Assembly: GCA_028456385.1 (NCBI GenBank)
Contig: JALNQF010000009.1
Span: forward strand, 496,001-560,000
DNA from: Ophiosphaerella korrae
Taxonomy: Eukaryota > Ascomycota > Dothideomycetes > Pleosporales > Phaeosphaeriaceae
DNA: 64,000 nt
Reading direction: 5' to 3'
Part shown: positions 1 through 9,737 of the stretch, piece after piece
Numbering within the stretch: position 1 is the stretch's first letter
Layout of the letters: every line of letters begins with the position of its first letter
Position numbers and translations under genes: made by a program
Notes under the pieces: generated by a model
Seen by the model: only the letters and a program-made list of their open reading frames with translations
The model's database searches: none
What the model was told of the DNA's origin: nothing

Positions 1-1
1 C

Positions 2-1151
2 GCGCGTCAGTATTGGTATGAGAAGGGACAACGGCAACGAAAGTTTTATATTGCGAGAAGGCAAGGTTATCATGGAAATACGCTCGGGACCATGTCCGTC
101 TCTTCCGTGGTTGGAAGGAAGATACCCTATGAGAGCATCTTGTTTCACAACGTCTCTTTCGTGGCTCCAGCAGATGCATATCACGGTCAACTTGAAGATG
201 AGACTGATTCGCAATTCGTTTCCCGGCTTGCGTTGGAGCTTGAGGAAGAGTTTCTGCGACTTGGCCCAGAGAATGTCATATCTTTCATGTGAGTACACGG
301 CATCTGGTGTATGATGCACGATTCTGAATCTCTGACAAGATGGCTGCAGAGGAGAAACATTTAGTGGCGCCACTCTCGGTGCTATGCCGCCTCCCAAAGG
401 GTACTGGTCTTTGATTCGCGCTGTTTGTGACAAGTACGGTATCCTCTTACACCTCGACGAAGTCATGTGCGGAATTGGCCGAACTGGTAGTTTCTTTGCG
501 TTTGAGCAAGAATCCATTCAACCGGACATTGTCACAATCGGGAAAGGCCTTGGAGGCGGTTATGCGCCGATTGCAGGTATGCTCATCAACCGCAAGGTTG
601 TGGATACGCTAAAGAAAGGGTCTTCAACCTTCAATCACGGACAAACATATCAAGCTCATCCAACGTCATGCGCCACGGCTCTAGCCGTCCAGAAGATTGT
701 TGCGAGAGAGCAACTTGTTGCCAGATGCGCAAAAAAAGGGGCCGAGCTGGAGAAGCTGCTTAGAGCCACCTTTGATGGTTGCGAATACATTGGGGAAATA
801 CGTGGGCGTGGGTTGTTATGGGCTCTGGAGTTCATGCAGACCAGGTCCACCAGAACACCGTTCCCTGAAAGTTTGAAATTTGGGTTCAAGGTGCACTTGA
901 ATGCAATGAGATTGGGCGTAGCCATTTATCCCGGGGTAGGAACGGTGGATGGTATACGCGGAGACCACGTTCTGCTAGCACCTCCGTATACCATCTCAGA
1001 CGCAGAGTTGGCACTGATGGTCTCAGTTCTGAAGAAGGCGTACGACGAAATGGTACGGTCTTTCAACCGCTCTATTTGCACAATCTCTCATGATTCGCAC
1101 CCCTATCCTGAGGGGGAAATTCTGCCGGATTTCTTGGCAAGCACCACATGA
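2..1151 (+). CDS. Class III PLP-dependent aminotransferase (5' truncated by window edge)
   Basis: Fold-type I (class III) aminotransferase, which moves an amino group between an amine or omega-amino acid and a keto acid or aldehyde using pyridoxal phosphate. The reading frame enters the window at base 2. Exons are <2..288 and 350..1151; the 61-bp intron has GTGAGT, a CTGAC branch site at 332-336 and an acceptor ending in CTGCAG. The splice restores a continuous frame (ISF-I-GETFSG). 362 residues are visible, so roughly 90-100 N-terminal residues are missing compared with the usual 440-470. The cofactor-binding Asp is in LDEVMCGIGRTG (codon 456). The Schiff-base Lys is in TIGKGLGGGYAP (codon 543). 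The HGQTYQAHP block and a C-terminal GDHVLLAPPY are also present. No stops or frameshifts, so it looks functional. Substrate cannot be told. It ends 25 bp from the convergent transcription factor. Confidence 0.92.
289..349 (+). other. Intron of the aminotransferase gene (61 bp)
   Basis: Donor GTGAGT at 289, branch-like CTGAC at 332-336, acceptor CAG ending at 349. Splicing joins phase-2 'at' to 'a' and restores the conserved class III aminotransferase reading frame; without it the frame stops just after 289. Confidence 0.85.
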
Positions 1152-1176
1152 TTCTTGTGTCAGCCCTTTTACTCTC

Positions 1177-3260
1177 CTATATTGTAGATAGGGTTACGGG
1201 ATCATAATGGAAGTCATATGATGGCCATAGCTGACTCCAATCGAGATTTGTGCATGTAGTTGAATCTTCCGAGCCATCCACGTAACTCATAAACCATTGT
1301 CCTTGATCTTGCTGGCTTTCATAAGCATCATCCGAGGGTATCGCGCTTTCGCTCTCATCAGATTGAAGAGCTGCCAGATCATCCATGGGCGCTTGACCCC
1401 TGCAATCGTGTATGGCCATATCTAATGCGCCGTACTGATGTTTTGATCTGCTGGATAATTCGCTGGGGTTTAGTGTGGCGTGAGCGTAGAGTCTTTTACA
1501 CCGCTGTATCGTAGATAACCATCCGTCCCCTACGTGCCAAATATGCCGTAATGATTTCAACTTCTCGATATCTCTTGCAATAATTTCAGGAATATCATTC
1601 CGTATCCTTGGAACCATCCAGGGAAATGTTGAGGCGTACATGTTCGTAGTGACCGCCGAGAACAAGCAGAAACCCGCAAAAGGCGTAACCAACGATTTCC
1701 CTGCATCATCGAGATCTCTAATTATTTGAGAGATCCTATTAGCAGAGACGAAGAATTCATCAGCTCTCTCCAGCCACCAACCATTGGGGGCATCTAAGGA
1801 CAGCAGTGGTGGATCAACAGGTCCCGACGGGGCGGAACAGTTAGTCGGCAAGAACGGCATATATTCTCGTCCAAGGAATAATAGGCTGAAAATATGAGCA
1901 TTGGATATCTTTGTGTGGCAAGAGTATGTATCAGCACTTACCTAACGTAGTAGAGTAGGTTGAGAAAAACAAAAGGTTCAACCTGTCCCAACGCGACATG
2001 ACTCCTTACTGAAAACTCCGGGTAGAGTAAGTGATCTTCGTAATGGGATCTCCATGATCGGAGGTCTTCATGCAGTGACATCCAGGGTGATGTAGCAGCC
2101 CAAGGATGGTTCTGAGGTAATGTCATTTCCGAATTGCGCCTTCCTCCGCTTGTGATCCACGTAAGAATTCGTCCCCATATGTCAAATCCTCGGACTAGAG
2201 TACTATAGTAATGTGCCATATCTCCTTGCATATGATCCAGTAATTCAGACCCTGATTCCGCTAATTTCAAGTCACTGGATGGCTGGCCAAAGATGAACCC
2301 TTCCTCCGAACAAGGCCAATGCGTTCGCATCGTACCACAAGAGAGAGAATATGGTTGCGGCAACCCGGAGACAATCAGTCTTTCCACGACGAAGCAGCTC
2401 CATAGAGTACGATTGTAGATTTGCCGTTCTCGCTGGCAGTTGTATGTCGTATGCTCACCTCGCGGCAGAGCTTGCATCATGCGAATGGCCATGCCGCTGA
2501 TCATCCACGCTTTGCGCCACCGGCCCATGCCCCACTGGTATATAGAAAGTATCAAAGAGGCCTGCACACCTTCTAGGGTGATTGTATCAAGTGTGATGGC
2601 ATGATGCAGTAGTTGGCTCTCAATTTTTGCCTCGGACGCTGCTTCAAGCCCTTCCTGTGCCATCCTAGCCATCATCAGCTCTATGGATGCTAAGAGGAGA
2701 GTGGTCATCGAAGCGTCCTGTGGGATGCCCTTTGCCAAGATAGAAGGAGTCGACCGAGTGAGTCTGGTCGTTAATGTGGGCAGGTGCAAGAAGCGGAGCT
2801 CGGGAAATTGTTGATAAAAGTTGGTGCAAGCTTCGGAGGTATCAAAGCTGGTTCGATATCGTCGAGAGGTAGGTTCGGTTCCGAGGCTTTTTTGAGGTCC
2901 CTCGACTAGTAATCTAGGTTGAGGTTCGATGGAACTGATTGCGATTGACCCGTTATGTTCCCTTGAAGTTGTCACTTCCTGTACTAGTCTTCATATTTGA
3001 TGGACATCAGCTCCTAGGAATGTAGTACAGTCTTGTCTTGCGGATCTCACTCACGATTTCCGTTGGCATCTGACGGACCTTGGCCACGTGAGTACGCATT
3101 GACCCGATACTATTTGGTCCCGCCTTGCGCAATTGCGACAAGGTGATTTTCCGTTGTGCTGGCACTTTATCTTCGAGGCGCTGGCTTGCGTCAGAGTTTG
3201 CTTCCGAGCGATGCGCCAAACAAACCGGCAGAGTGCACAAGCAATTGTTCTCCGAACCAT
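1177..3260 (-). CDS. Zn(II)2Cys6 fungal transcription factor
   Basis: Nuclear Gal4-type regulator with a middle homology region (fungal_trans-like). My gene model is complement(join(1177..1885,1942..2988,3055..3180,3226..3260)), 638 residues. It removes introns of 56, 66 and 45 bp, each GT-AG, with CTGAT or CTGAC branch-like sites visible in the 66- and 45-bp introns; total exon length is divisible by three. The zinc cluster is C8-x2-C11-x6-C18-x7-C26-x2-C29-x10-C40 (ACALC...KIKC...PCRNC); the 45-bp intron lies right after C11, so no single unspliced frame shows the motif with normal spacing. The last Cys spacing (x10) is long. The body reads on into FLNLLYYV joined to SLLFLGREYMPFLP across the 56-bp intron. 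The start at 3260 (MVRRTIACALC) was chosen because the cluster normally sits near the N terminus; an in-frame ATG also lies at 3338. It may regulate the neighbouring aminotransferase and the lost cluster genes (inference). Confidence 0.85.
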
Positions 3261-5670
3261 TCTCTCAGTTTGCAGTGCGGACTGCAAGATTACTCGCTGA
3301 GAGTATGTGACGGGTAGATGTTTTCCTGGCGGGTTCAAATCTCGCCATTCGCTTGACTACCGTAGTTAGTTATCATCTGTCGGCTTTCGGCTCTCCGCTT
3401 TTTGGGCCTGGCGCAGACTGTGGATTTCATCGCGCTGACACTCTGCATCATGGGCTGATTTTAAAATGATATGTCATAGACCTGTCTGCTAGTGGGGCAG
3501 CACTTGCAACAAATGATGTCCGTGGGTAACGTTTTTGAATGGCAGCCACTAGAGCTACTACACCCTTTTGGCACCACACAGAGCTACGCGCTGCTGGTCC
3601 TCAATTGTCCTCTAGCGACATCTGTAGGTTCCATATCCTGTGGAAGCATGGTAAGTCTATAAACCCCAGCAAAAGGGAATCCATTTCTACAGCCATTATT
3701 GACCGAACTCTACAACTACGCTCAGAGTCGCAATTGATGGAGGCGCAAACAGATTGCGTGAGTTGCCGTGGTGGACAGCGAATCTGCATGTCGTCACCGC
3801 CTATTGAACTAACTGAAGTCTAAAACTTGCTATGCTGACACGACTCCTATCGCAGCCGAAACACCCAGACGTAGTCATTTACAGGCTTTCATTGGTCGTT
3901 GTCCAGGAGCCTACTAAGTAAAGAAGAATGCTTCTCAGAACTAAAGCACTGCCAGACCTCGGGTAATTTATAGAAGAAGATCGAAGAGCAAAGCATTAAG
4001 ACGCTCGAGGCAGGACTAGGCGATACTCGGCATTGATACTGCGACGCAACATTCGACTCGCCTCGAGGAGGAACTACCTAAACATTAAGGTAGCATTCCG
4101 GGTGCTTGGTGATGCAGTAAGCCCCCATGGGGGAGGTGTTCATAAACACGCCCTTGTCGGTAGGCATCGAGAAAGCCCGGATCGACGAGGCGCTGACCGC
4201 TCGTTTTCGTTGAGCATTTCCGGGTGGGGCTTGTGTTACCGAATTGCCGGGTCACCCCAAACGCTGTATCTCTCAGAGCATAATCAATGCGCTTCAATCT
4301 AAGACGGTGATACAAGCAATTTATTTTCGGTGCGCGAATGTAGTGCGGGAGCGTGGGGTTGGCTACGATTGTAGAGAGGCTGCGGCCCGTGTCATGCCTC
4401 TTCCGCTTCAAGCTTTCATCCTCTCTAACTCACCCTCGCTAACATTAACAGCTGCATTTCTCAACGACCTTCAAGTCAGTCTCAGGCACTTGATGCAACG
4501 CAGTCTGCTTGACTCGCTTGCACTTGGTAACGACGACATTTCAAGAGTATTCGCAGCCATGCGGGAGAAAGCCGAGTTTAGCTACAAAAATGGGGCTGTT
4601 AGTAATAATTTCTTCACGCCCCATGCGCTGAACAGCTAACATGCATTGCACCGGGCCTTGGATACACAGGTACCCTATATGACACCGCTTATCACGAGGG
4701 CATCACCATAACATTGCTATTATATTGAAGAGCCTTAAAGGGGCTCCAAGGATTCCCAACACCGGTTGTACATCGCCTAGGTAAGGTGGACTACAAAAAG
4801 AACAAGTATTGTTACATTGGCATCATGCATGAAACCTACTATGCATATAACGGCAGCCGGGAAACTACATATAATAATATCTCGGTGCTTATTCTCTTGG
4901 CGCTAAAGCTGGGCATCGCGACATGTGCCAACAAATTCTGTCGTGCGATATTACATGACCTTGAAAGATAGACAGCTATCGGTCAGCCTTGCAGTAGTCG
5001 GAAAGGAGTAGAGAGTGGTGCTAGCAAGTTTCTGAGCCTGTGTGGATGATCCTCCTATGCTCAATCGCAACTGAAGCCCCTTGTTTGGAGACTAGGTATT
5101 ACCTCCATCATGTCATTTACAGAGAGCTCAATCAAATCTTCACTCACGATAGTTGATAATTTGAACGAACCTACACTTCTTCCGCCGCTAGGTGTAGAAG
5201 TTCATCTTACTACATAGTCGAATGTGCAGGTTTGGTACTATGTCTGCGTAGTATTGTACACTGTTGTTCCAGAAGTGTTCATTCTATTACGAGTGTATAC
5301 GAAGATATATATTATACAGAAAATAGATCTAACAGGCTGTAAGAAGCTTATTTCTATTTGTAGTGACACGTTCTAATCGATCTGTAGATTTTACGGTAGC
5401 GGCATTTGCGACTTAGGAGCTGCATTTTGCCAGCGTAGCTCACCCTCAATAGCTTATATTTATTCCTATGATTTTTATTGGCCGAGCACTACTGAGCGTA
5501 GGCCTGGGTGTGCACTAGTAGAATTTACGCTGCAAGGACTTCTTCTCTTTAGTTTACGTGCGAGTCTCCGACTCTTTATGTAGGAGTAACCTGCTGATTA
5601 ATTATAGTGGATTAACATTGACGAGATTATCTAAGCTCCTACTATTTTCCCGATAAATCTCCCGATTTTA
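3261..5670. other. Gene-poor interval, nothing recognised
   Basis: About 2.4 kb of mixed composition. The first few hundred bases are the presumed promoter of the minus-strand transcription factor. Several open stretches exist, the longest being 131 codons at 4244-4639 (+). It has no recognisable domain, no intron signals that extend it, and a weak start context. It could be an eroded gene, but I see no family motif in any frame. Base composition falls towards AT after about 4650. Confidence 0.6.
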
Positions 5671-6360
5671 TTGCAACATCTTCACTTGCTAGCGCCGAAT
5701 CGAACGATTACTGGTTTTACATTTTATGGAGCTTGGAGTGCTATTGCATTGAATGCGATATTTTACATGATAACGATGTTTCTGAGAATCTTTCTGTGTG
5801 ATCCACGTGGCATCATCTGGGGCGAGTTTATTCAGGATGGCACGTGCATGAACCGGAAAACTACAATCATGTTTACGGCCTTGTTCAACATTATGTCGGA
5901 CCTAATTATCCTTCTTCTCCCGATAAGGAGAGTCTGGAAGCTAAGCATTCCTCTTTGAAAGAGGATTAGCATTAGTCTGCTCTTTGCTACTGGCAGCTTG
6001 TAAGTCTAAGGCAACCTTTAACGGAGTATGGGCATTTAATCTTACAAGGCATGCCTTACAAACGTTGGCGTCATACTTCTTCTAGTGCATAGAGGTAGTG
6101 ATTTTGTAGATGTGTCTTATAATGCGGCTTTATTGGGCTTATGCTCCTATACGGAGATTAGTCTTGGGCTCATAGTGACCTGCATGTTATCACTACCAAA
6201 GTTAGTTGAAGCGAAGGGTAAATTGGTATTTATTGCATTAGCTACCATATTGAAACAGCTTCATTTTCTTATCCCGATCAAGAATTGTCTACTACATCTA
6301 GATGAGCTGGAATCCATGATCTTTCCCTTTCCCCAGTTATTGGTAGTAGCCCGTAATTAG
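5671..6360 (+). pseudogene. Pth11/SAT4-like rhodopsin-domain membrane protein, broken
   Basis: Fungal integral-membrane family with a seven-helix rhodopsin-like domain (the Pth11/SAT4 group). Frame 1 carries the diagnostic stretches: a helix followed by FLCDPRGIIW, then a region resembling the family's 'C.N....-N..SD..I-LLLP....W-L..PL' block (NIMSDLIILLLPIRRVWKL). Later in the same frame are DVSYNAALLGLCSYTEI and GLIVTCMLSLPKL, matching the last helix region. Between them are a TGA at 5956-5958, where the family usually has a basic residue (consistent with CGA to TGA), and further stops at about 6001-6030. A GTAAGT near 6000 could mark an intron, but using it would delete a conserved helix. 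The N terminus is also short. Read as a pseudogene of one frame with point-mutation stops; a spliced, truncated gene is unlikely. Confidence 0.7.
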
Positions 6361-7294
6361 ATTCAGATCAAGAAGCCTCAATATGAATATCTTAATATAC
6401 TCTTTTCTATATAGGCATATATTAGTTAAGTAGAAGTAGATGCTTAGAATTGGGTCTAGATAAACAGTTCTTAGTTCGAAATCCTAGATATTGGGCCTGG
6501 TCTGCTTTTCGACGAGGACCCTATAATTGGCGATCAGGCTCGTAGTAAGACAAATTTATAGATTGAAATCTATCGGCAATTTCAATTCAGATGCAAGCTA
6601 TTCATTGAATTTCTAATCCCTTCAAACTTCTATTATAATAAAGGTTTCCGCAAAGTAATAGAGATAAGACCGCACTTTAGTATATAACCCTTGCATTATG
6701 CTATAACGAATTTCCTCTAGGGTAGGACAGCCCTGGGAGCTTTGTTATTCTTCAAACAAGAAAGTAACTAACGTGTACACGAATCCGTGAAGAAATATAT
6801 GCAACACAATCCTCCTATACTTCTTTGCGACATGGTATGTCTGATACTATATTTTGCAATGGTTTTACTTAACTAGAGCACATGCGCTTCAATTGTAGTC
6901 ACATTGTCTAACCTAGATGGTGGTAAGAAATGTTCTAGAGCCTGTATAGTAACGTAGGACTTCACTTAGGGGTAACAAGACCTATAGGCAGATAATTATG
7001 TTGTTATTGGAGGCCGGAATGTAAATTAAATATACGTACATATCAAAGCTCTTTACCCGGGTAGTACGAGCTAACGGTTTACTGTTCAATGGCCTTATGC
7101 TTTTACCTTCTTATACTCACCTCGTTTATTACATTTTTAGGTTATAATCTCGAAATTAGGTATCAGAAATTTCTGATTTTCTTTCATGCCAACAGAAGCG
7201 CCGCGAATTAGCTCATGGAAGAGAACTAGAATATCGTTGACAACTTCACTCAAAGCGATCGCATGAATTGTTCCCATAGTTTCGAGTAGATATC
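6361..7294. other. AT-leaning intergenic DNA, nothing recognised
   Basis: No open frame of note on either strand, no repeat match to the retrotransposons on the right, and no tRNA-like structure seen. Confidence 0.6.
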
Positions 7295-8853
7295 ATGGCC
7301 CTGATAATGCTGCTCGCATGGCCCACGCTCGTGTACACAGCTGTTGTAGCGGCATTCTGCCACTTCTACCACGCTGGCTACATAGCACGTTCTGGTGTGC
7401 ACCGTCTTCGACGCGCAAGTTTGGTGTGACTCTCCTTGGTCTACCTGCTCATGAACGCCCACATAGCCAGCCAATGCCGCCATAGAACTAGCTCACTAGT
7501 CACCTGCCAGTCTTCAGACGCTATCTCCTGCGATTTCCTTCTGATAAGTTTGTAAGTGTAGTCATCGCGGAAATAGCTAAGGAATTCCCTATCAACCTCT
7601 TCCATCTGGATCTCTGGCCTTTCCTCAACCCAGCTCTCATCGTACGCAGTCCTGAGGCGGCCACGAAAGCTTCCAATACTCTAAATCTGTCGAAGCCAGA
7701 ACTCTATAAAATGATCGTCGGCCCGATGACTAGCGGCCCAAATCTACTCACTATGAATGGCAATGAATGGAAATATTGACGCTCTGTGCTGAATCCTGGC
7801 TTTGCTTCAGCGTACATGTTGGATCAGGTTCCAGCCGTTGTCGACTCCGTAAAAATATTCTATAGCAGACCGCTAAAGAGGGGAGATGGGGTGTTTTGCC
7901 TTGAAGAGGTTGCGACACGATTGAGTATGGACACCATCATGAAGGTCGTGCTGTAGGATACCTATCCATCCACCTGTGAATCACAACTAATTCACAAAGG
8001 GACATTGATTTAAACCATCAACAGACATCCCACCCGCTAGCAGACGCCCTTCGAACAATGATCTCATGGAACTCGTTTGGAAATCCCTTGTACAGATTTC
8101 ACCCTATTCGGCCACTCATATTGAAATCCTACTACAATTTCATACATTGGATTATTCTCAAAGAACTAGACAAAATATTCGAGGAATATAAACAAGTAAG
8201 AAGAGAAAAATCTTAGGAAACAGGCTGTATCACGAAATCTAAGTCAGTGATGGCTCTCCCTCTCGATTCCCATATATGGCTGACAAAGAAGGAAAGGTCG
8301 CTCACTTGGATGGTTACTTCAAAATGTTCGCAAGCTACCAAGTCCGTCTTTTTCTATTTGCCGGATATGATACGACAACTGGCGTACTGTTATACGTTTA
8401 CCATATGTTACATAAACACCTAAAGTGTTTGGCGAAGACCCTATTCTGGTTGCAACCAAACTACGAGACTCGCTAGTATTACTCAACCAAATCCCTTATA
8501 CCTCCGCGGTCATCAAAGAGACAATGCGACTCTATCCACCCTCCGGCGCACTGCACGATGGAGTTCCCGGTGCGTACCTGACTGATTGAGATGGTACGTA
8601 ATACCCGACCATTGGATATATCGTGTCGCTGCTGCACTACGGCATCCATTACGGCCCACGAGTCAGGCCGCATGCAGAGAAATTTCTTCCAGAACGGTGG
8701 TCGGTGGATTCTAGACACGAGCTGCATCCGTCAAATGGGGCGTTCCGCATATTTGAGCATGGACCTCGTAACTGCATTAGGCGGACTTTGTCATTTCTGG
8801 AGCTACGAATAGTGATAACAGCTCGCACAATCCCGAATCCGACCCAATCTGAG
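7295..8853 (+). pseudogene. Cytochrome P450 monooxygenase, broken
   Basis: Relic of a microsomal fungal P450. A possible N-terminal membrane anchor begins at the ATG at 7295 and ends at an early TGA. The main frame resumes at about 7507 (LPVFRRYLLRFPSDKF). It has a TGA at 7777-7779 where relatives have Trp in a WR.(L)LNPGF-like block, and a TAG at about 7954. After a probable intron ending near 8023, HPLADALRTMISWNSFGNP follows, then a GTAAGA donor near 8195. The I-helix motif is intact (LFLFAGYDTTTG, about 8344-8376). The K-helix ExxR is ETMRLYPP (about 8519), followed by two more stops (about 8587 and 8596). The PERW motif is present. The haem loop is FEHGPRNCIR, with Arg where the canonical motif has Gly after the Cys ligand. 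Several stops, one frameshift near the DTT exon and the altered haem loop make it non-functional. Clan and substrate are not assignable. Confidence 0.85.
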
Positions 8854-8871
8854 GCAGCAGTTCAACTGACC

Positions 8872-9004
8872 ATGGATTAAGCATACAAGCGAGTTGGTGT
8901 CGGTGTCTTCTTGCTCCATTTGATCTTCCTCGGAGCCATTGCAGAGCCGCAAGGCTGACCCAAGACTCTCCGATCACGTGCAGTCCTACTGCATCACAAT
9001 ATAT
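8872..9004 (+). repeat. Dispersed inverted repeat, left copy (~133 bp)
   Basis: Matches the reverse complement of 11735-11870. The best shared block runs from GCGAGTTGGTGTCGGTG through GCAGAGCCGCAAGGCTGAC to CGATCACGTGC and CACAATAT. Most differences I noted are transitions. This copy begins immediately after the P450 relic and ends about 50 bp from the DUF4360 stop codon. Confidence 0.75.
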
Positions 9005-9055
9005 AGAAAATTTAGAAGGGGATACTACACTTTCTTATCTTGATAGAGAATTGTA

Positions 9056-9737
9056 TTAACACCTTAGGACTTCTATATCGGTAGTCAGTGCCCAGCTTGT
9101 TTCATTAGGCGCACTCCGTCGCTGCGTCTCTGATACTAGATCCTCCACTGCCCGCGCCTGGAACTCAATGACTAGCTCGCCGCCCCCACAAGGCCCCACG
9201 ACGCCTTGATCGCCGTTCTCAGGCGTGAGACGTCTTCCAAATTGTCCAGTGAGCGGGCCCCTAACATTGAACATCCCGATGCTCTGGTGAATTTCAGCAT
9301 CAGGGCAGATATTGCGGAATAGGGACAGCACTTACTTGTATCTCAGCCTTCTCAGAAAATGAATACGTGCTTCGCAAGAACATGGTCGCGTTGCCTGGCA
9401 AATCCGTATTTCCCTGAGCGTTGGTGCCTCGCGCATTCACCACGACTTTCCAACCCTTGTCGATGATGACGTTGCTAACAGTGTTGCACATTCTCAACGA
9501 AGACTCGAACGAGCCTAAAGCCGGTAAAAAGTTTGCGAGTGTGAAGGTGAGTGGAGCAATGTTTGTTGTCGCATTTACTGTCCCGGTAATCACGTTGAGG
9601 CCTCCGCCGAGACCTCCTTCAGGACAGGCGCTTCCCCAGTAGGTAATATTGACAATTTTCGGTTGCGGTGCCGGACCCTCGTTACCCAGCACGCCGATAG
9701 CAGAGCTCAAAAACAGCAGGGCAATGGGGATTCGCAT
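9056..9737 (-). CDS. DUF4360 secreted protein
   Basis: Small secreted protein of the DUF4360 family, function unknown. Gene model complement(join(9056..9283,9336..9737)), 209 residues; the 52-bp intron (GTAAGT to CACCAG) is phase 0 and contains a CTGA branch-like site. Signal peptide MRIPIALLFLSSAIGVLG (hydrophobic, A/G at the cleavage side). Family features are ITYWGSACPEGG near the N terminus, an aromatic/Phe-rich beta core (LTFTLANFLPALG), and late GPCGGGE. There are four cysteines in the mature region (CPEGG, RMCNTV, GPCGGG, and the final residue), fitting two disulphides. Potential N-glycosylation sites are present (NIT, NAT, NET). The frame is intact, so it is probably expressed, which contrasts with the broken genes to its left. 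It lies inside the span bounded by the two inverted-repeat copies. Confidence 0.8.

Noticed and set aside
3007..3240. 77-codon open frame on the minus strand
   Set aside because: It overlaps the zinc-cluster exon in another frame and reads through the intron; the spliced zinc-cluster frame explains the region better.
3329..3345. tRNA T-arm-like sequence (GCGGG-TTCAAAT-CTCGC)
   Set aside because: No matching acceptor stem, D-arm or anticodon arm upstream; an isolated hairpin by chance.
4244..4639. 131-codon open frame
   Set aside because: No domain, no splice support, weak start context; mentioned only as an unassigned stretch.
4981..5010. Possible third copy of the inverted repeat near GGTCAGCCTTGC
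   Set aside because: Only about 13 bases match; the flanks do not align.
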